Shown: one piece after another, positions 1-8,589 of the stretch
Layout of the letters: the number at the start of each line of letters is the position of its first letter
Numbering within the stretch: the stretch's first letter is position 1
Notes under the pieces: generated by a model
Seen by the model: only the letters and a program-made list of their open reading frames with translations
Database searches by the model: none
Told to the model about the DNA's origin: nothing
Assembly (NCBI GenBank): GCA_016212735.1
Contig: JACRDZ010000003.1
Location: forward strand, 1-25,551
DNA: 25,551 nt
Reading direction: 5' to 3'
From: Candidatus Firestoneibacteriota bacterium
Lineage (GTDB): Bacteria; JACRDZ01
Program-made: the position numbers and the translations under genes

Positions 1-108
1 TAACGTTCCTCATTTTCCGAATGTTTATTATCCGGGAATGTGAATAAAAAAGGATCATTAAAAAATAATTATTGAAAATTTATTATTATTATATTATTGT
101 AATAAAGT

Positions 109-2742
109 ATGACGAAAGAAAAATCAATAAAAATATACAGTATTATAGGTTTTATAGTTGCAATTTCTATATTATTAATAGTTTTATTCGCAATTTACTA
201 CAAACCTGCTTTTAATATAGAGGATATATTAAAAGCTTATAATAAAAATCCAAAACAAAGTGGATTAACAGTAATTTATCCGCAAAATAACACTATTTTT
301 CCTCCTGAAATTGTATCTCCTGTTTTTCAATGGAAAGACAACAATCCCGAATCTAATATATGGTTAGTCATGATTGAATTTTGTGACAGTAAAGAATCAA
401 TGAGATTTCTGGTTGAAAGAGCGGCATGGGAACCTATGGATAAAGATTGGGACATAATAAAATTACGGTCAAAAGAGAAAGAAGCAAAATTTACTATTTT
501 AGGTGTAAACAGGGAAAATCCAGAAAAGATTCTGTCGTCAGGAAGTGTTACGATTATTACATCAAAAGATGAGGTTTTAGACCCTATTTTCTACAGAGAA
601 GTAATATTGCCTTTTAGTGATGCTGTAAAAGATCCTTCGCGCATACAATGGCGGTTCGGGAATATATCTTCAAAACAAAAACCTCCAATTGTTCTGGATA
701 ATTTGCCGGTATGCGGTAATTGTCACTCTTTTTCAAAAGATGGCAGTATTTTGGGAATGGATATAGATTATGCAAATGATAAAGGTTCATATGTTATTAC
801 AGATGTTTCAGAAGATATAGTGCTCTCAAAAGACAAAATAATAACATGGAATGATTACAAGAAAGAAGATAAAAATATAACTTTTGGATTACTTTCACAA
901 GTTTCTCCTGATGGCAAATATGTAGTGAGTACAGTAAAGGACAGGTCAGTATTTGTTGCAAAACCTGAAATTGCATTTTCTCAGCTCTTTTTTCCGATCA
1001 AAGGGATTCTGGTCGTATATTCAAGAGAGACGAAGAGTTTTAAAGCATTACAAGGAGCTTCTGATCCTGAATTTGTGCAAAGCAATCCTGCTTTTAGTCC
1101 GGATGGGAAATATATTATTTTTGCCAGGAGCAAATCTTATAAATTAAAAAAAATTAAAAACGATAAAAATGCACTTTTAACTGCAGAAGAATGTGAAGAG
1201 TTTTTAAAAGAAGGGAAGCAGTTCTTGTATGATTTATATAGAATTCCATTTAATGAAGGAAAAGGTGGAAAAGCTGAACCATTAAAAGGAGCATCTTTTA
1301 ATGGTATGAGTAATTATTTTCCAAAATATTCACCTGATGGGAAATGGGTTATATTTTGTAAAGCAAAAAGTTATATGCTGCTGCAGCCTGATAGTGAACT
1401 TTATATTATACCATCAGAAGGCGGAGAGCCAAGGAAGATGAAATGCAATACTAATAGAATGAATTCATGGCATAGCTGGTCATCAAATAGTAAATGGCTG
1501 GTTTTTTCATCTAAAACAAATACTCCATATACACAGCTTTTTCTAACACATATAGATGAACATGGGAACGATAGTCCTCCTGTTCTGCTTCATAAATTTA
1601 CAGGAGCAGACAGAGCAGCAAATATCCCGGAATTTGTTAATATAAAATCGGATGCAATAAAAAGAATTAAAGGTCAATTTATTGATGATCATTCTTATTG
1701 GAGAGCTGGAGAAGAATATGTAAGATCACATGAGTATGATAGCGCAGTAAGTGCGTTTAAGAAAGCTCTGGAGTTGAACCCTAAAAATGAACAGGTACAT
1801 ACTTCTCTGGGTTTTGTTCTTGCAAATAAAGGTAAACTCGATGAAGCATTTAGTCATTTATATGAAGCGATTAAAATAAATCCAAACTTTTCAGAAGCAC
1901 ACAACAATCTTGGATTGATTTTAAAAACTCAGGGCAAACTTGATGAAGCTATTTATCATTTTAACGAAATACTTAGAATAACCCCGGACTCAATCCCGGC
2001 ACATAACAATCTTGGATTGATTTTACAAATGCAGGAAAATTTTGATGAAGCAGTCCATCATTTTAAAGAGGCGATTAAAATAAATCCAGATGTTAATGAA
2101 GCAAATTATAACCTGGCATTAATTTTACAGAAACAGGGTAAACTTAATGAAGCAGTTTTTCATTTTAAAGAGTCCCTTAGAATAAAATCAAATGTTGCAG
2201 AAGTGCATTATAATTTAGCATTAACTTTAGAAAAACAGGGGAAACTTGATGAAGCACTTTCTCATTTTAAGGAGATAACCAGAATAGACCCAAACGTTGC
2301 AGAAGTATATAACAATATAGGGCTGATTTTAAAAAATAAAGGGAATCTTGATGAAGCAATATCTTATTTTAATGAAGCGCTTAAAATAAATCCTGATTAT
2401 TATGAAGTACACAACAACATGGGTATTGTTCTACAAAGTCAGGAGAAGCTCCCTGAAGCTATGGTTCATTTTAAAGAGATGCTTAGAATAAATCCAAACT
2501 CTATACCTGCACACAATAATATTGGAATGACATTACAAAGGCAGGGGAAGCTTTCTGAAGCTATATTTCATTTTAAAGAGATGCTTAGAATAAATCCAAA
2601 TGTTGCAGAAGCGCATTATAATCTGGCAGCAATATTAGAGAGTCAGGGGAAAAGGGATGAAGCTATTTATCATTTTAATGAGGGATTAAAAATAAATCCT
2701 GATCTGGAGCAAGCTCAAAATTTTAGATTTGGAAGACATTAA
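109..2742 (+). CDS. Membrane-anchored CxxCH / PD40 propeller / TPR protein
   Basis: 877 residues. An N-terminal hydrophobic segment (about residues 11-30) after a Lys-rich start predicts a membrane anchor or uncleaved signal with the rest outside the cytoplasm. Residues ~50-160 form a beta-rich region with no family I can name. C202-G-N-C205-H206 is a c-type haem-binding CxxCH motif, followed by SFSKDG. Three or more PD40/TolB-type propeller repeats follow (FSPDGKYIIF, YSPDGKWVIF and a degenerate SSNSKWLVF, about 330-500). Residues ~545-870 are ten tetratricopeptide repeats with the usual 34-residue period. Combined CxxCH plus TolB-like plus TPR proteins exist in environmental bacteria; I know no assigned function, and binding of haem and of protein partners is inferred. 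No clear Shine-Dalgarno precedes the ATG, so the exact start is uncertain, although the anchor segment fits it. Confidence 0.8.
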   Translation: MTKEKSIKIYSIIGFIVAISILLIVLFAIYYKPAFNIEDILKAYNKNPKQSGLTVIYPQNNTIFPPEIVSPVFQWKDNNPESNIWLVMIEFCDSKESMRFLVERAAWEPMDKDWDIIKLRSKEKEAKFTILGVNRENPEKILSSGSVTIITSKDEVLDPIFYREVILPFSDAVKDPSRIQWRFGNISSKQKPPIVLDNLPVCGNCHSFSKDGSILGMDIDYANDKGSYVITDVSEDIVLSKDKIITWNDYKKEDKNITFGLLSQVSPDGKYVVSTVKDRSVFVAKPEIAFSQLFFPIKGILVVYSRETKSFKALQGASDPEFVQSNPAFSPDGKYIIFARSKSYKLKKIKNDKNALLTAEECEEFLKEGKQFLYDLYRIPFNEGKGGKAEPLKGASFNGMSNYFPKYSPDGKWVIFCKAKSYMLLQPDSELYIIPSEGGEPRKMKCNTNRMNSWHSWSSNSKWLVFSSKTNTPYTQLFLTHIDEHGNDSPPVLLHKFTGADRAANIPEFVNIKSDAIKRIKGQFIDDHSYWRAGEEYVRSHEYDSAVSAFKKALELNPKNEQVHTSLGFVLANKGKLDEAFSHLYEAIKINPNFSEAHNNLGLILKTQGKLDEAIYHFNEILRITPDSIPAHNNLGLILQMQENFDEAVHHFKEAIKINPDVNEANYNLALILQKQGKLNEAVFHFKESLRIKSNVAEVHYNLALTLEKQGKLDEALSHFKEITRIDPNVAEVYNNIGLILKNKGNLDEAISYFNEALKINPDYYEVHNNMGIVLQSQEKLPEAMVHFKEMLRINPNSIPAHNNIGMTLQRQGKLSEAIFHFKEMLRINPNVAEAHYNLAAILESQGKRDEAIYHFNEGLKINPDLEQAQNFRFGRH
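1723..2720 (+). repeat. Tandem 102-bp coding repeats (ten TPRs)
   Basis: Ten consecutive units of about 102 bp encode TPRs with the recurring pattern 'HNNLGL-LxxQGKLDEAIxHFxEALxINP'. Several units are close enough at DNA level (for example the segments near 1905 and 2001, and near 2500 and 2602) to suggest recent duplication and a potential for copy-number change. Confidence 0.85.
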
Positions 2743-2770
2743 TTAGTACTGCAACTTTGAATTTTATATC

Positions 2771-2799
2771 TTGACAAACAAAACAAAATCTGATAAAAG
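2771..2799 (+). promoter_or_regulatory. Possible sigma-70 promoter before the FmdB-type gene
   Basis: A consensus TTGACA at 2771-2776 is followed after 17 nt by TAAAAG at 2794-2799. The -35 is perfect but the -10 is poor. A better -10 (TAATAT, 2813-2818) lies too far downstream to pair with it. The position just after the TPR gene and before the zinc-ribbon gene is sensible. Confidence 0.3.
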
Positions 2800-2830
2800 A
2801 CACATTCTAACTTAATATAAAAATTAAGAA

Positions 2831-3115
2831 ATGGAGGTGGAGATTATTCCAACATATAGTTATGAATGTCAGGACTGTAAAAATATATTTGATGAATTTC
2901 AGAAAATGACTGACCCTCCTCTTACAACATGTCCTAAATGTAATGGGAAACTAAAAAGACTAATCAGCAGCGGAAGCGGGATTATATTTAAAGGTAGTGG
3001 ATTTTATACGACTGATTACCGTAATGCAGATTATAAAAAGAAAGCTAAAGAAGAAAGCAATGCCTGTATAGGAAATGGAAAAAAGGAATGCAGCAGTTGT
3101 CCATCAAAGAAGTAA
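2831..3115 (+). CDS. FmdB-family zinc ribbon protein
   Basis: 94 residues counted from the ATG. The body is a classic FmdB/CxxC zinc ribbon: PTYSYEC-x2-C, then TCPKC, then the family's conserved segment with KGSGFYTTDYR. The C-terminus adds a second Cys-rich stretch (ACIGNGKKECSSC). The four ribbon cysteines should bind one zinc. The family is widespread and often called a putative regulatory protein, but its role is unknown. The start is doubtful. Members begin Met-Pro-x-Tyr, whereas here the equivalent of that Met is an ATT codon at 2846, placed 8 nt after GGAGG (2833-2837). The ATG at 2831 overlaps that Shine-Dalgarno and has none of its own. The true product may therefore be 89 residues starting at ATT. 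Confidence 0.88.
   Translation: MEVEIIPTYSYECQDCKNIFDEFQKMTDPPLTTCPKCNGKLKRLISSGSGIIFKGSGFYTTDYRNADYKKKAKEESNACIGNGKKECSSCPSKK
2833..2848 (+). promoter_or_regulatory. RBS pointing to an ATT start codon
   Basis: GGAGG at 2833-2837, an 8-nt gap, then ATT at 2846-2848. ATT is exactly where the family's initiator Met is expected (Met-Pro-Thr-Tyr becomes Ile-Pro-Thr-Tyr). The alternatives ATG 2831 and GTG 2837 have no upstream Shine-Dalgarno. Confidence 0.55.
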
Positions 3116-3308
3116 TTCATAAATTAAGTTTGTATTCTCATCGTCCTTTTGCCAGATGATGTATCTGTGTCTCTTTTCTAGCTACAATTATTTTCCAATA
3201 CCCTCTATTTTTTGTCATTCCTGGCTATAATTTTCTTGCAATATCTAAATATTTTTGTTAATCTATGGAATCTAAATAAAATAAATTATTGCTTCTTGGA
3301 GATTTTTT

Positions 3309-4232
3309 ATGATAAAAGACTTTCTTACAATAGCTGATATTACAGAAGAAGAAGTCTTTAAAATATTTCATGATGCAGATTTAATTAATGAACAATTAAT
3401 GCATGGGATAAAAGTACTTCCTTTACAAGGCAAATCCCTTGGTATGATTTTCAAAAAATCATCAACCCGCACTCGTGTTTCATTTGAAGTTGCAATGAAT
3501 CAATTGGGCGGGCATGCTTTATTTCTCGATTCTTCTTCAGTACAAATGTCAAGAGGTGAAACAATTGAAGATACGGCACGTGTTCTTTCCAGATATCTTA
3601 ATATAATAATGATTCGCACTTTTGAGCATAAAGAGGTGGAAGAACTGGCAAATTTTGCCACAATTCCAGTAATTAACGGACTTACAGATCTTCATCATCC
3701 ATGCCAAATTTTATCAGATTTTTATTTGATTAATAAATTAAAAGGTAAATTAAAAGGAATAAAATTGAGTTATATTGGAGATGGGAATAACATTGCTCAT
3801 TCATTAATTGAAGGTGCCGCACTTCTTGGAATAAATCTTAAAATTGCTGTACCCTGCGGATATGAACCTGATAAAAATATTTTAAGTAAAGCATTGAGTT
3901 ATGCAAAAGTGCCAATTTCAATTTCAAACAATCCGGAAGAAGCAGCATCTGGTGCAGATATACTTTATACTGATGTGTGGACCAGCATGGGACAGGAAGA
4001 TGAAAGGCAAAAACGTATAAAAGATTTTGCCGGATTTCAGATTAATAAAAGTATTCTTAAAAAAGCTAAACCTGATGCTATTGTTATGCATTGTCTGCCT
4101 GCGCACAGGGGAGAAGAAATTACAGATGACGTAATGAACAGTTCTCAATCAGTTATTTTTGATCAGGCAGAATCACGTTTGCATGTTCAAAGATCTTTAC
4201 TTGTAAATATGCTGAACTTAGGTTTTAAGTAG
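3309..4232 (+). CDS. argF: Ornithine carbamoyltransferase
   Basis: 307 residues, the normal length. It transfers the carbamoyl group of carbamoyl phosphate to ornithine to give citrulline, the sixth step of arginine synthesis, in the cytoplasm. Visible signatures are S52-T-R-T-R56 (carbamoyl-phosphate binding), H130-P-C-Q133, DVWTSMG around 222-228 (ornithine SMG loop) and H261-C-L-P264. The ATG follows TTGGAG with good spacing. It is the first gene of a tightly spaced argF-argG-argH run, 12 nt before argG. The 193-nt leader holds a TATAAT at 3226-3231 without a matching -35; no arginine operator is recognisable by eye. The SMG motif favours ornithine over aspartate as substrate. Confidence 0.96.
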   Translation: MIKDFLTIADITEEEVFKIFHDADLINEQLMHGIKVLPLQGKSLGMIFKKSSTRTRVSFEVAMNQLGGHALFLDSSSVQMSRGETIEDTARVLSRYLNIIMIRTFEHKEVEELANFATIPVINGLTDLHHPCQILSDFYLINKLKGKLKGIKLSYIGDGNNIAHSLIEGAALLGINLKIAVPCGYEPDKNILSKALSYAKVPISISNNPEEAASGADILYTDVWTSMGQEDERQKRIKDFAGFQINKSILKKAKPDAIVMHCLPAHRGEEITDDVMNSSQSVIFDQAESRLHVQRSLLVNMLNLGFK

Positions 4233-4244
4233 GAGGGGATTTAT

Positions 4245-5462
4245 TTGTATAATTGTAAAAAAGTAGTTTTAGCTTATTCAGGCGGATTGGATACTTCAGT
4301 TATTATTAAATGGTTGAAAGATAAGTATGATATGGAAGTGATTGCCTTTTCTGCTCTTTTAGGGCAGGGCGGTGAAGAACTTGAAGAATTAAAAGAAAAA
4401 GCATTAAAGACAGGTGCAAGTAAAGTTTATTTAAAGGATTTACGCGAAGAGTTTGTTAATGATTTTATATTTCCTGCATTATGTGCAAATGCATTATATG
4501 AAAATAAATATCCGCTGGCAACTGCTCTTGCTCGTCCATTGATTGCCAAGCATCTGGTTGAAGTTGCTATTCGAGAAAAAGCAGATGCAATTGCTCATGG
4601 AAGTACTGGAAAAGGCAACGATCAGGTGAGATTTGATGTTACTGTTATGGCTCTTGCTCCACATCTTAAAATAGTTACACCTTTAAGAGACGGGGAATGG
4701 GAATTTAAATCAAGAGAAGAAGAAATCGATTATGCACGTAAACATAATATACCTGTTAAAGCAAGCAAAAAGAAACCATACAGCCTGGATCGCAACTTAT
4801 GGGGTATAAGTATAGAATGCGGTGTTCTTGAAGATCCATGGACATCTCCGCCGGAAGATGCGTATCAGATAACATGCTCTCCTAAAAAAGCTCCTAATGT
4901 ATCGGAAACAATAGAAATAGATTTTGAAAAAGGAATACCTGTAAGTTTAAACGGCAAAAAAATACCTTCAGTTGAACTTATTGAGAAGCTGAATGTAATT
5001 GGCGGAAAGAACGGTGTTGGACGTGTGGACATAGTTGAAAACAGACTGATTGGAATAAAATCAAGAGAAATATATGAAGCTCCAGCAGCATCTATTCTTC
5101 TTGCTGCTCATCGGGCTCTGGAAGAACTTTGCCTTGACCGTGAAACATATCACTTTAAAGAAACTCTGGTAACTAAATATTCTGAGTTAATTTATTACGG
5201 GTTATGGTATTCTCCATTACGTGAAGCATTAGACAGTTTTATCAAAAGTACACAGAAATATGTTTCAGGTACTGTACGGCTTTCTTTATATAAAGGAAGT
5301 TGTACTGTAACAGGAAGGAAATCACCAACTTCTTTATATCACCGCAATCTTGCAACTTATGACAAAGAAGATATATTTGACCATACAAAAGCTCGCGGTT
5401 TTGTTGAACTCTGGGGACTTCCTCTGAAAATACATGGAATGCTGAGAGGGAAGAAAAAGTAA
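4245..5462 (+). CDS. argG: Argininosuccinate synthase
   Basis: 405 residues, typical for the family. It joins citrulline and aspartate using ATP to give argininosuccinate. The N-terminal PP-loop AYSGGLDTS (about 10-18) is the ATP-pyrophosphatase signature. Other family segments include GSTGKGNDQVRF near 123-134 and SLDRNLWG. The start is TTG at 4245, supported by AGGAGGGG at 4231-4238; the next in-frame ATG lies well beyond the PP-loop, so TTG is the only sensible start. It lies 12 nt after argF and 26 nt before argH and is probably co-transcribed with both. Confidence 0.97.
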   Translation: MYNCKKVVLAYSGGLDTSVIIKWLKDKYDMEVIAFSALLGQGGEELEELKEKALKTGASKVYLKDLREEFVNDFIFPALCANALYENKYPLATALARPLIAKHLVEVAIREKADAIAHGSTGKGNDQVRFDVTVMALAPHLKIVTPLRDGEWEFKSREEEIDYARKHNIPVKASKKKPYSLDRNLWGISIECGVLEDPWTSPPEDAYQITCSPKKAPNVSETIEIDFEKGIPVSLNGKKIPSVELIEKLNVIGGKNGVGRVDIVENRLIGIKSREIYEAPAASILLAAHRALEELCLDRETYHFKETLVTKYSELIYYGLWYSPLREALDSFIKSTQKYVSGTVRLSLYKGSCTVTGRKSPTSLYHRNLATYDKEDIFDHTKARGFVELWGLPLKIHGMLRGKKK

Positions 5463-5488
5463 AATTTGTTTTTTTGGAGGTTATTTAA

Positions 5489-6865
5489 ATGGAGTCAAAA
5501 CTCTGGGGCGGTTGTTTTAATGATGATCTTGATCTTCTTGTAGAGAAGTTCACTGAGTCAATCTCTTTTGACAACCGACTGGCAGAATATGATATTCTGG
5601 GCAGCATTGCTCATGCAACAATGCTTGGAAAATGTAAAATAATTTCTATTAAAGATGCAGATAAGATAGTTTCGGGGCTTAATGAAATACTCAAAGATTA
5701 CAAACTTGGAAAACTACAGTTTACAACAACTCTTGAAGATATTCATACAAATATTGAGCATCTACTTGTACAAAGAATAGGTGAAATAGGTAAAAAACTG
5801 CATGCTGCGCGCAGTAGAAATGATCAGGTAGCGCTGGATATCCGCCTTTTTCTAAGAAGCGAAATAAACATTATTATTTTTCTTTTAAAAAAATTCCAGA
5901 AAGTAATTCTGGATTGTGCTTTTAAATGGCAGGACATTATTATGCCTGGATATACTCATTTGCAGAGAGCTCAGCCAATACTTCTGTCTCATCATTTATT
6001 AGCGTATTATTATATGTTAGAGCGTGATAAATCCAGGATGGAGGATAATCTTAAACGAGTAAATATTCTTCCTCTTGGTTCAGCCGCTCTTTCTGGTACA
6101 ACATATAAAATCAACAGAAAACTTGTTGCCGAACTATTAAATTTTAAAACAATATCAGATAATAGTATAGATTCTGTTTCAGATCGTGATTTTGCAATAG
6201 AATTCGCTTTTAATGCGTCTACTATTATGATGCATTTGAGCAGGTTAAGCGAAGAATTGATATTATGGTCAACTCTGGAATTCGGTTTTATAAATATTTC
6301 TGATGCATTTACAACAGGCTCAAGCATTATGCCTCAGAAAAAAAATCCTGATGTACCTGAACTTGTACGCGGAAAAACAGGCAGAGTTTATGGAAATTTA
6401 ATCAATCTTCTAACCATGCAGAAAGGTCTTCCCCTAGCTTATAATAAAGATATGCAGGAAGATAAAGAACCTGTTTTTGACATTGTTGATACAGTTAAAA
6501 ATTCTCTTGATATTTATATCAAGATGCTTCCATCAATAAGTATTAACAAAGAAAAAATGCTTGCTGCATGTCAGGAAGGATTTCTTAATGCTACTGACGC
6601 AGCTGATTATCTCGTGCAAAAAGGACTTAGTTTTCGTGAAGCACATAATATTACAGGTCGTTTAGTGCGGTTTTGCATTGAAAAAAAATATACTCTTGAG
6701 ACCCTGCCTCTTGATATATACATCAAATTTTCACAGCTTTTCAAAAATGATATTTATAAAGCTGTTTCCATAAAAAACTGTGTAAATATGCGCAATTCAT
6801 ATGGCGGTACTTCTCTAAGCAATGTAAAAAAAACTATAAATAGAGAGAAAAAGAAATTTAAATAA
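5489..6865 (+). CDS. argH: Argininosuccinate lyase
   Basis: 458 residues, the normal size. It cleaves argininosuccinate to arginine and fumarate, the last step of the pathway, and belongs to the fumarase/aspartase superfamily. The superfamily signature G277-S-S-I-M-P-Q-K-K-N-P287 carries the catalytic serine loop. TTLEDIHTNIE, ARSRNDQV and GYTHLQRAQP are further ASL-specific segments. GGAGG at 5476-5480 precedes the ATG. The C-terminus is Lys-rich (INREKKKFK). It is third in the arg run, 25 nt before the HD hydrolase gene. Confidence 0.97.
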   Translation: MESKLWGGCFNDDLDLLVEKFTESISFDNRLAEYDILGSIAHATMLGKCKIISIKDADKIVSGLNEILKDYKLGKLQFTTTLEDIHTNIEHLLVQRIGEIGKKLHAARSRNDQVALDIRLFLRSEINIIIFLLKKFQKVILDCAFKWQDIIMPGYTHLQRAQPILLSHHLLAYYYMLERDKSRMEDNLKRVNILPLGSAALSGTTYKINRKLVAELLNFKTISDNSIDSVSDRDFAIEFAFNASTIMMHLSRLSEELILWSTLEFGFINISDAFTTGSSIMPQKKNPDVPELVRGKTGRVYGNLINLLTMQKGLPLAYNKDMQEDKEPVFDIVDTVKNSLDIYIKMLPSISINKEKMLAACQEGFLNATDAADYLVQKGLSFREAHNITGRLVRFCIEKKYTLETLPLDIYIKFSQLFKNDIYKAVSIKNCVNMRNSYGGTSLSNVKKTINREKKKFK

Positions 6866-6890
6866 AAATAGAAAAAGAGGTATAAACAAA

Positions 6891-7472
6891 ATGAGTATTC
6901 TTCTTGAAGTACAGCGCTGGTTAAAAGAAAAAATGGATGAAAATCTTTATCATCATTCTATAGCTAGTTCAGAATTAGCTGTTGAAATTGCCAGAAGATA
7001 TAAGGCGGATGAAGAGAAAGCACAAATCGCAGCTTTAATTCATGATTGTGCAAAAATTTACTCTCCAAAAGAGCTTTTAGATTTTGCAAAAGCTTTTAAT
7101 ATTCAGCTTGATGATATTGAAAAAGAAAATCCGAGTCTTCTGCATGCACTTATTGGTGTAGACATATTTGAAAAAGCTTTTGGTACAGTGCACAGCAGTA
7201 TAAAACGGGCAGTTAGACTGCATACTACTGGTGATGCGAATATGGAAATATTGGATAAAGTTATCTATGTGTCAGACTCTCTGGAGCCCAATCGTCATTA
7301 TCCCGGATTGATCCAGATTCGTGAAATAGCAAGGCGGGACTTAGATTATTCACTATATATGATTCTTCAGCGTAAAATACAGCATAGTATGGAAAGCCGC
7401 AAACAAATACATCCTAGAGTTTTATCAACATGGAATTGGATAATCCCATTAATAAAAACAAAAAAATATTAG
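6891..7472 (+). CDS. yqeK: YqeK-type HD-domain hydrolase (probable Ap4A hydrolase)
   Basis: 193 residues. HD-superfamily metal site: His at 21/22, H51-D52 (HDCAK), H85 (LLHA), H111 (LHTTG) and D129 in VSDSLEPNR. The EPNR after the last Asp is characteristic of YqeK. Family members hydrolyse diadenosine tetraphosphate symmetrically to two ADP using an iron centre; this activity is inferred from family. YqeK often lies beside nadD and rsfS, which are absent here; instead it sits between argH (25 nt upstream) and ispG (8 nt downstream), apparently within one transcript. RBS AAGAGGT precedes the ATG. Confidence 0.85.
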   Translation: MSILLEVQRWLKEKMDENLYHHSIASSELAVEIARRYKADEEKAQIAALIHDCAKIYSPKELLDFAKAFNIQLDDIEKENPSLLHALIGVDIFEKAFGTVHSSIKRAVRLHTTGDANMEILDKVIYVSDSLEPNRHYPGLIQIREIARRDLDYSLYMILQRKIQHSMESRKQIHPRVLSTWNWIIPLIKTKKY

Positions 7473-7480
7473 AGAGTAAT

Positions 7481-8551
7481 ATGCATATAAAACGTAAAAG
7501 GACACGCAGAGTTAAAGTTGGGGATGTATCTATAGGAAATTTTGCACCTATCTCTATTCAGTCTATGACCACTACAGACACACGAGATGTAAAAAAAACT
7601 CTGGAGCAAATTCATTATCTGGAAAAAGCAGGCTGCGAGCTTATAAGAGTTGCTGTCCCTGATGAAGACGCAGCAAAAAAACTTTCTTTTATAAAAAAAA
7701 GTATTAATATCCCCCTGATTGCAGATATTCATTTTCATGCACATTTGGCTCTTAGAGCTATTGATCAGGGTGTGGATAAAATAAGAATAAATCCAGGGAA
7801 TATAGGAGACAAGAAAAAATTAAAGGAAATTATCAGAAGAGCTAAAATAGCTGGGATCCCAATCCGTATAGGTGTAAACAGCGGTTCATTAGAAAAAAAT
7901 ATTTTAAATAAATATGGAAAAGTTACAGCAAAAGCATTAGTTGAGAGTGCATGGAAGCATTTAAGATTTTTTGAGGATCAGGATTTTTTTGATATTGTTA
8001 TTTCAATTAAATCATCAGATGTTCTTTTATGTATAGAAGCATATACTATGCTCAGTAAAAAATGCGATTATCCGCTGCATATTGGAGTAACAGAAGCAGG
8101 GACAGAATATCAGGGAATTATTAAATCTGCTATTGGAATCGGGACGCTCCTTTCTCAAGGGATTGGAGATACATTAAGGGTGTCTTTAACTGCAGATCCG
8201 GAAAAAGAAATAAAAGCAGCAAAAGAAATTTTAAAATTTCTGCATATAAAAGAAGAAGGAATAAATATTATTGCCTGTCCAACATGCGGAAGATGTGAAG
8301 TAGATATGTTTTCTATTGCTGAAAAAGTGGAATCTAAAATAAAAGACATAAAACATCCGCTCAATGTAGCTATTATGGGTTGTGTTGTTAATGGTCCGGG
8401 TGAAGCAAAAGAAGCTGATATAGGTATTGCATGCGGGAAAAAACAGGGTATAATATTTAAAAAAGGCGCACAGATAAAAAAAGTTGCAGAAAAAGATATT
8501 GTGAATGTATTATTGGATGAGATATATAAAATGGTTGATACTACAATTTAG
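7481..8551 (+). CDS. ispG: 4-hydroxy-3-methylbut-2-enyl diphosphate synthase (flavodoxin/ferredoxin)
   Basis: 356 residues from the chosen start. It is the penultimate enzyme of the MEP isoprenoid pathway, reductively converting MEcPP to HMBPP with a [4Fe-4S] cluster. Cluster ligands are visible: C266 and C269 in CPTCGRC, C301 in GCVVNGPGE, and E308. Their spacing matches the Escherichia coli ligands (270, 273, 305, 312). It is the compact two-domain bacterial form. An ATG at 7430 would add 17 residues overlapping yqeK; I prefer ATG 7481 (MHIKRKRTRRV), where the family alignment begins and which follows a GAGAG-like RBS just after the yqeK stop. Confidence 0.95.
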   Translation: MHIKRKRTRRVKVGDVSIGNFAPISIQSMTTTDTRDVKKTLEQIHYLEKAGCELIRVAVPDEDAAKKLSFIKKSINIPLIADIHFHAHLALRAIDQGVDKIRINPGNIGDKKKLKEIIRRAKIAGIPIRIGVNSGSLEKNILNKYGKVTAKALVESAWKHLRFFEDQDFFDIVISIKSSDVLLCIEAYTMLSKKCDYPLHIGVTEAGTEYQGIIKSAIGIGTLLSQGIGDTLRVSLTADPEKEIKAAKEILKFLHIKEEGINIIACPTCGRCEVDMFSIAEKVESKIKDIKHPLNVAIMGCVVNGPGEAKEADIGIACGKKQGIIFKKGAQIKKVAEKDIVNVLLDEIYKMVDTTI

Positions 8552-8589
8552 TAGTATAAAACTAACTTGAATTTTAAAGGTGGGTATTT

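Noticed and set aside
1..108. Promoter or end of an upstream gene at the window start
   Set aside because: TTGAAA at 72-77 has no well-placed -10 and no open frame or terminator is evident; nothing can be supported.
1723..2720. CRISPR-like periodic repeats
   Set aside because: The period (102 bp) and open frame show TPR coding repeats, not direct repeats with spacers; no CRISPR array is present anywhere in the window.
3226..3231. TATAAT as an argF promoter -10
   Set aside because: Consensus -10, but no acceptable -35 or TG extension at the right distance; kept only as a remark in the argF entry.
6010..6327. 105-codon minus-strand open frame inside argH
   Set aside because: It is fully antisense to a well-conserved enzyme gene and shows no family features.
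7430..7480. Upstream ATG extending ispG by 17 residues
   Set aside because: It overlaps yqeK, lacks an RBS and adds residues not expected in the family; ATG 7481 is better.
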